A stretch of 64,000 bases of DNA from Enhydrobacter sp. GTDB taxonomy: Bacteria; Pseudomonadota; Alphaproteobacteria; Reyranellales; Reyranellaceae. A model generated the notes under the pieces. The model was not told where the DNA came from. It made no database searches and saw only the letters and a list, made by a program, of their open reading frames with translations. Made by a program: the position numbers and the translations under genes. Every line of letters begins with the position of its first letter. Positions within the stretch are counted from its first letter, which is position 1. The DNA lies in assembly GCF_030246845.1 (NCBI RefSeq), contig NZ_CP126889.1:5265001-5329000 (forward strand), given 5' to 3'. Below are positions 16,675-24,701 of the stretch, in pieces.

Positions 16675-18216
16675 ATGAACGACATCCCCGTCATCGTCGG
16701 CGGCGGGCTCGGCGGCCTGATGACCGCACTCTGCCTTGCACCGCAGAAAGTGATCCTGATCGCCAAGGCGCCTCTGGCCGAGGCCGCCGCATCGGCCTGG
16801 GCGCAGGGCGGCATCGCGGCCGCAATCGGCGAGGACGACACGCCCGCACTGCATGCCTCGGACACGCTCGATGCCGGCGACGGCCTTGGCGATGACGAAG
16901 TCTCGCGCCGCATCACGGACGCCGCTCCTGCCGCGGTCGCGCGCCTGCAGAAGCTCGGCGTGCCCTTCGATCTCGACGCGGATGGCCGACTGGCGCTCGG
17001 CCTCGAAGCCGCACACAGCCGGCGGCGGATCGCCCACGTCACAGGCGACGGCACGGGTGCGGCGATCATGCGCGCCGTCGTCGCCGCAGTGCGCCGAGCA
17101 CCGTCGATCACCGTGATCGAAGGCCTGGAGGTGCGTCGACTCCTCGTCGACGACGGCCGCATCGCCGGATTGCTGGCCGCCGGTCCATCGGGGACACGAC
17201 TGATGTCGGCCCGCCGCATTGTCCTCGCGACCGGCGGCGTGGGCGGACTCTTCGCCCACACGACCAATCCGTTGGGCGCCATCGGTCAGGGCGTCGCGCT
17301 CGCCACCCGTGCCGGCGTGCGGCTCGCCGACATGGAGTTCGTGCAGTTCCATCCCACCGCGCTCGATGTCGGTCTCGATCCCATGCCGCTCGTCAGCGAG
17401 GCGGTGCGCGGCGAGGGCGCCGTGCTGATCGACGAGACCGGCCTCCGCTTCATGGAGGGCGAGGGCCGCGCCGAGCTCGAGCCGCGTGATGTCGTTTCGC
17501 GTGCCGTGGCCAGGCACATTGCTGCGGGCCATCGTGTCCTCCTCGACGCGCGCCAGGCCATCGGCCGGCATTTTCCCGATCGCTTTCCCGGCATCACCGC
17601 GCGCTGCCGTGCTGCCGGCATCGATCCCGCGGCCATGCCGATCCCGGTTCGCCCGGCCGCCCACTTCCACATGGGCGGCATCGCGGTCGATGCACAGGGC
17701 CGCAGCACGGTCGACGGCCTGTGGGCCTGCGGCGAGGTCGCAGCGACCGGCTTGCACGGCGCCAACAGGCTCGCCAGCAACTCCCTGCTCGAAGCCGCCG
17801 TCATGGCCGAAATCGTGGCCGTCAGTATCAAGGCGACAGACGCACGAGCGCCGCTGCGGACACGGCCGGTCGAACTGCCGCCGTCGGCAGACGCGAGCGC
17901 AATCCGGTCTTTGGCCGACGAGACGCTCGGCGTCGTCCGCGATGGCGCGGGTCTCGAAAGGGCTATCGGCGCTCTCGAACAACCCGCCTTCTCGGATGGC
18001 GTCTCGGCCGATCCTGCTCTAACCGCGCTCCTCATCGCCATCGCCGCTTGGCGACGGCAGGAAAGCCGTGGCGGCCATTGGCGTCGCGACTTCCCGCAGC
18101 ACTCGCGCCACGGCGCGCAACGCCAGTTCGTCGAGCTCGATCTCTCGGCCAACCGCATCCTCAGCACATGGAGTTCCATCGATGACCGCCCCCTCCCTGC
18201 CCATGCTCATGCTTGA
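16675..18216 (+). CDS. nadB: L-aspartate oxidase
   Basis: FAD enzyme oxidising L-aspartate to iminoaspartate, the substrate of NadA. The 513 residues begin with the dinucleotide motif IVGGGLGGLMTALCL, then ASAWAQGGIAAAIGEDD, FVQFHPTAL and AAHFHMGGIAVD, and later LWACGEVAATGLHGANRLAS. These are standard for NadB. A strong ribosome binding site (GGAGGT) lies just before the ATG. The 3' end overlaps the nadC start by 35 bases. Confidence 0.96.
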   Translation: MNDIPVIVGGGLGGLMTALCLAPQKVILIAKAPLAEAAASAWAQGGIAAAIGEDDTPALHASDTLDAGDGLGDDEVSRRITDAAPAAVARLQKLGVPFDLDADGRLALGLEAAHSRRRIAHVTGDGTGAAIMRAVVAAVRRAPSITVIEGLEVRRLLVDDGRIAGLLAAGPSGTRLMSARRIVLATGGVGGLFAHTTNPLGAIGQGVALATRAGVRLADMEFVQFHPTALDVGLDPMPLVSEAVRGEGAVLIDETGLRFMEGEGRAELEPRDVVSRAVARHIAAGHRVLLDARQAIGRHFPDRFPGITARCRAAGIDPAAMPIPVRPAAHFHMGGIAVDAQGRSTVDGLWACGEVAATGLHGANRLASNSLLEAAVMAEIVAVSIKATDARAPLRTRPVELPPSADASAIRSLADETLGVVRDGAGLERAIGALEQPAFSDGVSADPALTALLIAIAAWRRQESRGGHWRRDFPQHSRHGAQRQFVELDLSANRILSTWSSIDDRPLPAHAHA

Positions 18217-19033
18217 GCCGCTGGTGCGCGCTGCGCTCCTCGAAGATCTCGGCCGCGCCGGCGACATCACCACCGATGCGGTGGTGCCGAAGCAGGCTCG
18301 CGCCGAGACGGCGCTGGTCGCGCGCCAGCCGGGCGTCGTGGCCGGCCTCGATCTCGCCGCCCTCGCCTTCCGCCTGGTCGAGTCGGCGATCGAGATCAGG
18401 ATCGAGCGCTCCGACGGCACGCGGCTGCAGCCGGGCGACCGGATCGCCACCGTCGAAGGGCCGGCGCGCGGCGTGCTGACCGCCGAGCGCGTGGCGCTGA
18501 ACTTCCTCGGCCATCTCAGCGGCGTCGCCACCGCCACCGCGACGCTGGTCGAGGCGGTGACGGGCCACAAGGCGCGCATCTGCTGCACGCGCAAGACCAT
18601 GCCCGGCCTGCGTGCGGTGCAGAAATACGCCGTCCGCGTGGGCGGCGGCGTCAATCATCGCCTGGGCCTCGACGATGCGGTCCTGATCAAGGACAATCAT
18701 GTCGTCGCGGCAGGCGGCGTGAAGCCTGCCGTCCTGGCCGCGCGCAACGCCATCGGCCACCTGGTCAAGATCGAGGTCGAGGTCGACACGCTGCAGCAGC
18801 TCGAGGAGGCGCTGGCCGCGGGCGTCGACGCCGTGCTGCTCGACAACATGGATCCGCCCACGCTCGCCGAGGCGGTGCGCATGATCGATGGCCGGGCCGT
18901 CTCCGAAGCGTCCGGCCGCATCACCCCGGCCACCGCGCCTGCCATCGCCGCCTCGGGCGTCGACCTGATCTCGGCCGGCTGGCTCACCCACAGCGCCAGC
19001 GTCCTCGACATCGGCCTCGACTGGCGGCAGTAG
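18182..19033 (+). CDS. nadC: Nicotinate-nucleotide pyrophosphorylase (carboxylating)
   Basis: Converts quinolinate and PRPP to nicotinate mononucleotide with loss of CO2. The 283-residue protein has TTDAVVP, LNFLGHLSGVAT, CTRKTMPGLRAVQKYAV, GGGVNHRLGLDDAVLIKDNH and AVLLDNM, all typical of NadC. The frame is open further upstream inside nadB, but the family N-terminus matches the ATG at 18182 (MTAPSLPMLMLEPLVRAAL); Mets at 18203 or 18209 are alternatives. It closes the nadABC operon. The overlap with nadB suggests translational coupling. Confidence 0.96.
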   Translation: MTAPSLPMLMLEPLVRAALLEDLGRAGDITTDAVVPKQARAETALVARQPGVVAGLDLAALAFRLVESAIEIRIERSDGTRLQPGDRIATVEGPARGVLTAERVALNFLGHLSGVATATATLVEAVTGHKARICCTRKTMPGLRAVQKYAVRVGGGVNHRLGLDDAVLIKDNHVVAAGGVKPAVLAARNAIGHLVKIEVEVDTLQQLEEALAAGVDAVLLDNMDPPTLAEAVRMIDGRAVSEASGRITPATAPAIAASGVDLISAGWLTHSASVLDIGLDWRQ

Positions 19034-19037
19034 ATTC

Positions 19038-19150
19038 GGGAGCGCGCAACTCCAGTGGCGCTCATCGCCATATGGACCGCGCGCATCCTGCGCGCCTGCC
19101 CTGAGGTCATCCGAAGGGCTCATGGGCGGGCTGGAAGCCCGTTGGAGTGG
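19038..19150. repeat. Mosaic palindromic repeat (types B and C arms)
   Basis: This element contains GGAGCGCGCAACTCCAGTGG at the left, GGACCGCGCGCATCCTGCGC in the middle and GGGCGGGCTGGAAGCCCGTT at the right. It looks built from arms that elsewhere belong to the type C repeat (31147-31249) and the type B REP family (57311-57360, 43495-43562). It fills most of the gap between nadC and the amidohydrolase. Confidence 0.7.
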
Positions 19151-19224
19151 ACGGTCCCAATGCCGGCTGGCGGTCGCCGGCAGGCACGCTATCCTCGCCT
19201 CAAAAGAACGAGGAGAGGAACGCC

Positions 19225-20331
19225 ATGGCGAACCGCGTCATCGATGCCGACGGGCACATCTGCGAACCGGCCGCGGTCTGGAAGGAGTATGTCGAGAAGC
19301 GCTACCGTGATCGCACCATCCGCGTCGAGCGCGAGAGCGACGGGCGCGACTGGGTGTCGATCAACGGCGTCGTCCGGCACAACCTGCGGCCGGCCGCCGC
19401 CTGCGTGCCCTGGGGGATGGACGATCCCAGGAACGTGCCGACCTGGGACGACATCCTGCCCGGCTCCTATGACGGCGGCGCGCGCGTCAAGGTGCTGGAC
19501 GAGGAAGGGATCGAGCGCAGCCTGCTCTATCCTTCGCTCTACCTGATCCAGGGCGACGTCGAGGATCCGGCGGTCGCGGCCGCCACCTGCCACGGCTACA
19601 ACGAATGGATCGCCGACATGTGCCGCGACGGCCGCGGCCGGCTGCATGCGGTCGGCATCGTGCCGCTGCAGGATGCCGAGGCGGCGGCGCGGGAGGTCGA
19701 GCATATCGCGAAGCTCGGGCTCAAGGGTGCCTGCTTCCGCCCGGAGCGCTACAACGGGCTGGCGCTCTACGACGACCGGCTGAAGCCCTTCTGGGAACGG
19801 ATCGCGGGCAACGGCCTGTTCGCCGCCGTCCATGGCAGCTTCGGGGCGCTGATGCCGAGCTTCGCGACCGGCCGCTACGACAATCTCTTCTTCAGCCACA
19901 TGATCTGCCATCCGTTCGAGCAGATGGCGGCGCTGCTCGACATCGTTGCAGGCGGCGTGCTGGAGCGCCATCCCCGGCTGCGCGTGGCGTTCCTCGAATC
20001 CGGCCTCGGCTGGCTGGAATACTGGATCGACCGGCTCGACGGCCATTTCGAGTCGATGCACCAGCACGTGCCGTGGATGAAGCGCAAGCCGAGCGATCTC
20101 TTCCGCGAGCAGTGCTTCATCTCGATCGAATCGGACGAAGCCCACCGCCTGCCGCGGCTGAAGGAGCTCGGCCTGGACGGCTGCGTGTTCTGGGGCGCCG
20201 ACTATCCCCACTACGATTGCACCTATCCCGGCGCCGTCGCCGACCTCGAGGAGCATCTGGCGCCGCTCGACCCGGCGCTCGCCGAGGGCGTGCGCTGGCG
20301 CACCGCCGAACGCTTCCTCGGGCTCGTATGA
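19225..20331 (+). CDS. Amidohydrolase family protein (PF04909 type)
   Basis: 368-residue TIM-barrel hydrolase or decarboxylase. It starts MANRVIDADGHICEP, where the His corresponds to the metal site of the ACMSD/amidohydrolase-2 family. Further segments are GLKGACFRPERYNG, FAAVHGSFG, HPFEQMAALLDIVAGGVLER, RVAFLESGLGWLEYWIDRL and CVFWGADYPHYD, all typical of this family. A purine-rich ribosome binding site (GAGGAGAGGAA) precedes the ATG at 19225; a longer frame upstream runs into the repeat and is not preferred. Family members include decarboxylases and hydrolases of aromatic ring-cleavage products. The substrate is not predictable here. Confidence 0.9.
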   Translation: MANRVIDADGHICEPAAVWKEYVEKRYRDRTIRVERESDGRDWVSINGVVRHNLRPAAACVPWGMDDPRNVPTWDDILPGSYDGGARVKVLDEEGIERSLLYPSLYLIQGDVEDPAVAAATCHGYNEWIADMCRDGRGRLHAVGIVPLQDAEAAAREVEHIAKLGLKGACFRPERYNGLALYDDRLKPFWERIAGNGLFAAVHGSFGALMPSFATGRYDNLFFSHMICHPFEQMAALLDIVAGGVLERHPRLRVAFLESGLGWLEYWIDRLDGHFESMHQHVPWMKRKPSDLFREQCFISIESDEAHRLPRLKELGLDGCVFWGADYPHYDCTYPGAVADLEEHLAPLDPALAEGVRWRTAERFLGLV

Positions 20332-20362
20332 AGTTCGGCCCGACCGGACGATCCCAGTGGCC

Positions 20363-20436
20363 GTGTCATCCCGAGCGCAAGCGAGGGATCCTTCGCGATG
20401 TCGATCAAAGATTCCTCGCTTCGCTCGGAATGACAC
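20363..20436. repeat. Type A palindromic repeat, copy 3
   Basis: Left arm GTCATCCCGAGCGCAAGCGA and GGGATCC, right arm ATTCCTCGCTTCGCTCGGAA then TGACAC, with about 20 bases between. It is located between the convergent amidohydrolase gene and the secreted protein gene. Confidence 0.85.
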
Positions 20437-20481
20437 CGGAGGTCGGACGACGCCCGCGCGCGGGATGATCGGAAGCTGAAA

Positions 20482-20952
20482 TCAGCGGCCGACCGAGCAG
20501 GTCTTCTTCATCTCGGCGCAGACGCGCATCACGGCGGCGACCACGCGCGAGCTCGTCGGGTCCTCGCCACGGCCGGCGGTGCCGGCGATCATGAGCTGCG
20601 AGGTCTGGTCGCCGAGCGAGACCACGTTCAGCGTCGCCGTGCGATCGCCCTCCGCCACCTGCAGGCGCATCCCGGCGGGATCGACCATCAGGAGCCGCAG
20701 CGTCCTGTTGTTGCGCGCGTGACCGAGCGCGACGTCGAACACCTTGTCGGCCGGCGCCTCGAGAATCACGGTGGCGAAATCGTAGCCCGGCTGGCCGTTC
20801 TGGCCCTGCTCCACCATGTGATGGATCCGTTGCGCGGCCTTGCGCGCGACGAATACCCATTGCGCCTCGGCCGGCGCGAACGGCACGACCGCGAGCAGCA
20901 GGCCGGCGGCCGACGACAGCGCAACGGAGCGCCGGGCGAAGTTTGTCTTCAC
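20482..20952 (-). CDS. Secreted hypothetical protein
   Basis: 156 residues with a signal peptide (basic start, hydrophobic core LSSAAGLLLAVVPFAPA, cleavage probably after AEA near residue 30). The mature part has YDFATVILEAPADKVFDVAL, which resembles the opening of START/polyketide-cyclase-like beta folds, and ends with two cysteines (MRVCAEMKKTCSVGR) that could form a disulfide. I recognise no family with confidence. It lies downstream of the etfB-etfA-hbd genes on the same strand, 46 bases after the hbd stop, and may belong to that operon. Confidence 0.65.
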   Translation of the reverse strand: MKTNFARRSVALSSAAGLLLAVVPFAPAEAQWVFVARKAAQRIHHMVEQGQNGQPGYDFATVILEAPADKVFDVALGHARNNRTLRLLMVDPAGMRLQVAEGDRTATLNVVSLGDQTSQLMIAGTAGRGEDPTSSRVVAAVMRVCAEMKKTCSVGR

Positions 20953-20998
20953 GATAGATCCCCTCCCCCTCGATCGAGACCGGGAGGATAGCGGATTT

Positions 20999-21880
20999 TC
21001 AGCGCGTGGGGACCGGGCGCTCGCCGGAATAGTCGTAGAAGCCGCGCTTGACCTTGCGGCCGACCCAGCCGGCCTCGACGTATTTCACCAGCAGCGGACA
21101 GGGCCGGTACTTGGAATCGGCCAGCCCCTCGTGCAGCACCTGCATCACCGAGAGGCAGGTGTCGAGGCCGATGAAGTCGGCCAGCTCGAGCGGGCCCATC
21201 GGATGGTTGGCGCCGAGCTTCATGCCGGTGTCGATCGCCTCGACATTGCCCACGCCCTCGTAGAGCGCGTAGACCGCCTCGTTGATCATCGGCAGCAGGA
21301 TGCGGTTGACGATGAAGGCCGGGAAGTCCTCGGCGTTGACCGGCTTCTTCTCGAGCTTCAGCACCACGTCGCGCACGGTGCGGAAGGTCTCCTCCTCCGT
21401 GGCGATGCCGCGGATCAGCTCGACGAGCCCCATCATCGGCACCGGGTTCATGAAATGCATGCCCATGAACTTGCCGGGCCGGTCGGTCCCCGAGGCCAGC
21501 CGCGTGACCGAGATCGACGAGGTGTTGGTGGCCAGCAGCACGTTCGGCGGCAGGTCGACGCAGAGCTTCTTGAAGATGTCGCGCTTGATCGCCTCGTTCT
21601 CGGTCGCCGCCTCGACGATCAGGTCGCAGTCGGACAGCACCTTGTAGTCGGTGCCGACGGCGATGCGGCGCAGGCCCGACTCCTTGTCCTCGGGCCGGAT
21701 CATGCCGCGGCCGATCTGCCGGTCCATGTTGCGATTGATCGACTCCAGGCCGTTGTCGAGATGCGGCTGATCGACATCGATCAGCCGGATATCGAAGCCC
21801 TTGAGCGCACATACATGAGCGATGCCGCTGCCCATCTGGCCGGCACCGATGACGCCGATGCGCTTTATCATGACCGACAA
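20999..21880 (-). CDS. hbd: 3-hydroxybutyryl-CoA dehydrogenase
   Basis: NAD(P)-dependent interconversion of 3-hydroxyacyl-CoA and acetoacetyl-CoA in short-chain fatty acid or butanoate metabolism. The 293 residues have the Rossmann motif IGVIGAGQMGSGIAHV, EAATENEAIKRDIF, ATNTSSISVTRLAS, GMHFMNPVPMMGLVE (containing the catalytic His) and HPMGPLELADFIGLDTCL. It follows etfA with a 9-base gap, so the ETF and the dehydrogenase are likely coexpressed. Confidence 0.94.
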   Translation of the reverse strand: MSVMIKRIGVIGAGQMGSGIAHVCALKGFDIRLIDVDQPHLDNGLESINRNMDRQIGRGMIRPEDKESGLRRIAVGTDYKVLSDCDLIVEAATENEAIKRDIFKKLCVDLPPNVLLATNTSSISVTRLASGTDRPGKFMGMHFMNPVPMMGLVELIRGIATEEETFRTVRDVVLKLEKKPVNAEDFPAFIVNRILLPMINEAVYALYEGVGNVEAIDTGMKLGANHPMGPLELADFIGLDTCLSVMQVLHEGLADSKYRPCPLLVKYVEAGWVGRKVKRGFYDYSGERPVPTR

Positions 21881-21889
21881 CCTCTGCGG

Positions 21890-22825
21890 TTACTTCTTCT
21901 CGACCGCGGCTGTGAGCTCGGGGACGATCTGGAACAGGTCGCCGACGATGCCGTAGTCCGCCACCTGGAAGATCGGCGCCTCCTCGTCCTTGTTGATGGC
22001 GACGATGGTCTTGCTGTCCTTCATGCCGGCGAGATGCTGGATCGCGCCGGAGATGCCGACGGCGATGTAGAGGTCGGGCGCGACCACCTTGCCGGTCTGG
22101 CCGACCTGGTAGTCGTTCGGCACGTAGCCCGCATCGACCGCGGCGCGGCTGGCGCCGAGGCCCGCGCCCAGCTTGTCGGCCAGCGCCTCGAGCAGCTTGA
22201 AGTTCTCGCCGCTCGCCAGCCCGCGGCCGCCCGACACGACGATCTTGGCCGAGGTGAGCTCCGGCCGCTCGCTCTTGGAGAGCTCGGCGCCGACATAGGA
22301 CGAGAGGCCCTTGCCGCCCTCGCCGCCGATCTGCTCGATCGCGGCCGAGCCGCCCCCCGCCGCCGCCTTGAAGTTGGTGGGGCGGATGGTGACGACCTTG
22401 ATCTTGTCGGCGGTCTGCACCGTCGCCATCGCGTTGCCGGCATAGATCGGCCGCACGAACGTATCCGGCGAGACGACCTGGATCGCCTCGGAAACCTGCG
22501 CCACGTCGAGCAGCGCCGCCACGCGCGGCGCCAGGTTCTTGCCGACCGAATCGGCCGCCATCACGATATGGCTGTAGTTCGGCGCGAGCTTCACCACCAG
22601 CGGCGCGATGTCCTCGGCCAGCCAGTTGGCGTAGGCGGCATCCTCCGCCTGCAGCACCTTGGCCACGCCCTGCAGCGCCGCCGCGGCCTTCGCCGCCTCG
22701 CCGCAGTTGCTGCCGGCCACCAGCACCGTGACGTCCGAGCCCATCTGGCCCGCGGCGGTCACCGCATTGGCGACGTTGGCGCGGAGCGCTTTGCCGTCAT
22801 GCGCGGCAACGACGAGAATCGCCAT
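21890..22825 (-). CDS. etfA: Electron transfer flavoprotein subunit alpha
   Basis: FAD-binding subunit of the ETF heterodimer, which passes electrons from acyl-CoA dehydrogenases to ETF:quinone oxidoreductase. The 311-residue protein starts MAILVVAAHDGKALRANVAN and contains the FAD-binding C-terminal stretch VVSGGRGLASGENFKLLEAL, GASRAAVDAGYVPNDYQVGQ, TGKVVAPDLYIAVGISGAIQH and IVAINKDEEAPIFQVADYG. The start two bases after the etfB stop shows tight coupling. Confidence 0.97.
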   Translation of the reverse strand: MAILVVAAHDGKALRANVANAVTAAGQMGSDVTVLVAGSNCGEAAKAAAALQGVAKVLQAEDAAYANWLAEDIAPLVVKLAPNYSHIVMAADSVGKNLAPRVAALLDVAQVSEAIQVVSPDTFVRPIYAGNAMATVQTADKIKVVTIRPTNFKAAAGGGSAAIEQIGGEGGKGLSSYVGAELSKSERPELTSAKIVVSGGRGLASGENFKLLEALADKLGAGLGASRAAVDAGYVPNDYQVGQTGKVVAPDLYIAVGISGAIQHLAGMKDSKTIVAINKDEEAPIFQVADYGIVGDLFQIVPELTAAVEKK

Positions 22826-22827
22826 GA

Positions 22828-23577
22828 TCAGATCACCCCCGCTTCGTTGCGCAGCTTGTCGACGAGCTCGGCCACGGTCTTCACCTTGATGCCGGCCTTG
22901 CGCTTGGGCGGCTCCTCGACCTTCAGGACCTTGAGCCGTGGCGCGACGTCGACGCCCAGCGCATCGGCGGTCAGCGTCTCTATCGGCTTCTTCTTGGCCT
23001 TCATGATGTTGGGCAGCGAGGCGTAGCGCGGCTCGTTGAGGCGCAGGTCGGTGGTGATCACCGCCGGCAGCTTGATCTTGATGTTCTCTAGGCCGCCGTC
23101 GACCTCGCGCTTCACCTCGGCGGTGCCGTCGGCGACGTTGAGCTTGTTGGCGAAGGTGCCCTGCGACCAGCCGAGCAGCGCAGCCAGCATCTGGCCGGTC
23201 TGGTTGGAATCGTCGTCGATCGCCTGCTTGCCGACGATCACGAGCCCCGGCTGCTCCTTCTCGACCACCGCCTTCAGGAGCTTGGCGACGGCGAGCGGCT
23301 GCAGCTCGGCGTCGGTCTGGACCAGCACGCCGCGGTCGGCCCCCATGGCGAGCGCGGTGCGGATCGTCTCCTGGCACTGGGCGGGACCGGCGGAGAAGGC
23401 GATGATCTCGGTCACGGCCCCCTTCTCCTTCATGCGGATCGCCTCTTCCACGGCGATCTCGTCGAACGGGTTCATCGACATCTTTACGTTCGCCGTCTCG
23501 ACGCCCGTGTTGTCGGCCTTGACGCGGATCTTGACGTTGTAGTCGATGACCCGCTTGACCGCGACCAGCACTTTCAT
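22828..23577 (-). CDS. etfB: Electron transfer flavoprotein subunit beta
   Basis: AMP-binding beta subunit of ETF. The 249 residues begin MKVLVAVKRVIDYNVKIRVK, and contain MNPFDEIAVEEAIRMKEKG and the ETF beta signature around VEREVDGGLENI-like VKREVDGGLENIKIKLPAVI, with Lys-rich PPKRKAG near the end. It heads the etfB-etfA-hbd group. Its leader contains a GC-rich hairpin (23604-23622). Confidence 0.97.
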   Translation of the reverse strand: MKVLVAVKRVIDYNVKIRVKADNTGVETANVKMSMNPFDEIAVEEAIRMKEKGAVTEIIAFSAGPAQCQETIRTALAMGADRGVLVQTDAELQPLAVAKLLKAVVEKEQPGLVIVGKQAIDDDSNQTGQMLAALLGWSQGTFANKLNVADGTAEVKREVDGGLENIKIKLPAVITTDLRLNEPRYASLPNIMKAKKKPIETLTADALGVDVAPRLKVLKVEEPPKRKAGIKVKTVAELVDKLRNEAGVI

Positions 23578-23603
23578 CGCGTTACGCCTATTGGTGAGTT
23601 GCG

Positions 23604-23622
23604 GCCGGGCAGCCCGCCCGGC
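23604..23622. other. GC-rich hairpin in the etfB leader
   Basis: Perfect 7-base arms GCCGGGC and GCCCGGC separated by 5 bases, located 26-45 bases upstream of the etfB ATG. On the plus strand it is followed by GAAGGGGTTTT, but no plus-strand gene ends here, so it is more likely a leader structure of etfB than a terminator. Nothing else is recognisable in the rest of the 23578-23801 gap. Confidence 0.4.
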
Positions 23623-23801
23623 GAAGGGGTTTTCGTGTAGGGGCGTTCAGCCGATCATGTCAAGGCTATGGCGCGCTGCACAAAACCGCATGCCGAAAGA
23701 ATTTTCTGCGTCGGATCAAAGTGTTAGTTGCCATCCCGGCCATGGGAACCGGAACTCCTGGGACGGCAAAAGATCGCTTGCGCGAGATCGCCCGGCATTG
23801 C

Positions 23802-24389
23802 CTAGCGGCCCTTGCCCGGCGCCCACAGCACATCGGCTGCACCATTGTCGTTCAGGCGCCGCGCGAGCACGAACAGATGGTCGGACAACCGGTTGATGTA
23901 GCGGATGGCCTCGGGATTGATCGGTTGCCCGGCCGCGAGGGCGGTCATCCGCCGCTCGGCGCGGCGGGCGACGGTGCGCGCGAGGTGCAGCCAGGCCGAG
24001 GCCTCGCTGCCACCGGGCAGGACGAACGAGGTGAGCGGCTCGAGCTCGGCGTTCATCGCGTCGATCTCGCACTCCAGCCGCTCGGTTTGCGACGGCACGA
24101 TGCGCAGCGCCTCGCTGCTCTCCTTCGCCTCGATCGTGCAGAGATCGGCGCCGAGATCGAACAGGTCGTTCTGGATGCGCTTCAGCATGTCGTCGACATG
24201 GGCGCGCGGGACGTCGTTCTTCACCGTGCGGTCGACGGCGGCCCGGGCGAGCCCGATCACCGAGTTCACCTCGTCGACGGTGCCGTAGGCCTCGACACGT
24301 AGATCGTGCTTGGCCACGCGCTCGCCGCGACCGAGCGAGGTGTCGCCCTTGTCGCCTCCCCTGGTGTAGATGCGTGTGAGCTTGACCAT
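23802..24389 (-). CDS. Cob(I)yrinic acid a,c-diamide/cob(I)alamin adenosyltransferase (PduO type)
   Basis: Transfers the adenosyl group of ATP to cob(I)alamin to make adenosylcobalamin. The 195-residue protein has the ATP-binding start TRGGDKGDTSLGRGERVAK, then EAYGTVDEVNS, RIQNDLFDLGADL and FVLPGGSEASAWLHLARTVARRAER, all hallmark PduO-type motifs. It begins 4 bases after the stop of the HIG1-like gene. Adenosylcobalamin is needed by NrdJ in this window and by ethylmalonyl-CoA and methylmalonyl-CoA mutases, which would act downstream of the Ccr encoded at 31347. Confidence 0.95.
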   Translation of the reverse strand: MVKLTRIYTRGGDKGDTSLGRGERVAKHDLRVEAYGTVDEVNSVIGLARAAVDRTVKNDVPRAHVDDMLKRIQNDLFDLGADLCTIEAKESSEALRIVPSQTERLECEIDAMNAELEPLTSFVLPGGSEASAWLHLARTVARRAERRMTALAAGQPINPEAIRYINRLSDHLFVLARRLNDNGAADVLWAPGKGR

Positions 24390-24393
24390 CGCT

Positions 24394-24606
24394 TCAGCCC
24401 TTGGTCGCCCACCAGAAGACGATCAGGATGATCGTCAGCATCTGCAGCCTTACACGCCACCACATGAGCCTGTTGCTGCCCCGCGCGCGCTCGAGACTGT
24501 CGGCCGGACCGCGCGCCATGCCGACAAGGCCGGCGAACAGGACGCCGAGCGTCGACAGGCCGGAGATGATCACCAGGACAAAAAAGATCTCGTTGGCGAC
24601 GTGCAT
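24394..24606 (-). CDS. Twin-transmembrane, HIG1-like small membrane protein
   Basis: 70 residues with two transmembrane helices (about 8-28 and 50-68) joined by a polar loop ARGPADSLERARGSNRLMWWRVRLQ. The loop, with its SNRLMWWRVRLQ, fits the HIG1/twin-transmembrane family. Mitochondrial HIG1 proteins assist respiratory supercomplexes; the bacterial role is unclear. It is immediately upstream of the cobalamin adenosyltransferase and in the same orientation as etfBA-hbd, an order I recognise from other alphaproteobacteria. Confidence 0.8.
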   Translation of the reverse strand: MHVANEIFFVLVIISGLSTLGVLFAGLVGMARGPADSLERARGSNRLMWWRVRLQMLTIILIVFWWATKG

Positions 24607-24620
24607 GTCTTGGTTCCCTT

Positions 24621-24693
24621 GTCATCCCGAGGGCAATGCCCGAGGGATCTTCGAGGTGATGCAAAAGATCCCTCGCTGCGCTCGGGATGACAC
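24621..24693. repeat. Type A palindromic repeat, copy 4
   Basis: Left arm GTCATCCCGAGGGCAATGCC with CGAGGGATC, right arm AAGATCCCTCGCTGCGCTCG then GGATGACAC. It occupies the short gap between the amine oxidase stop and the HIG1-like start. Confidence 0.85.
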
Positions 24694-24701
24694 CGAAGTC
24701 T

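Noticed and set aside
23604..23622. Rho-independent terminator on the plus strand
   Set aside because: A hairpin followed by TTTT exists, but no plus-strand gene ends upstream; it is in the leader of etfB.
23578..23801. tRNA or small RNA gene in the gap upstream of etfB
   Set aside because: No cloverleaf, no TTCGANNC-type loop and no conserved acceptor end were found; only the short hairpin is evident.
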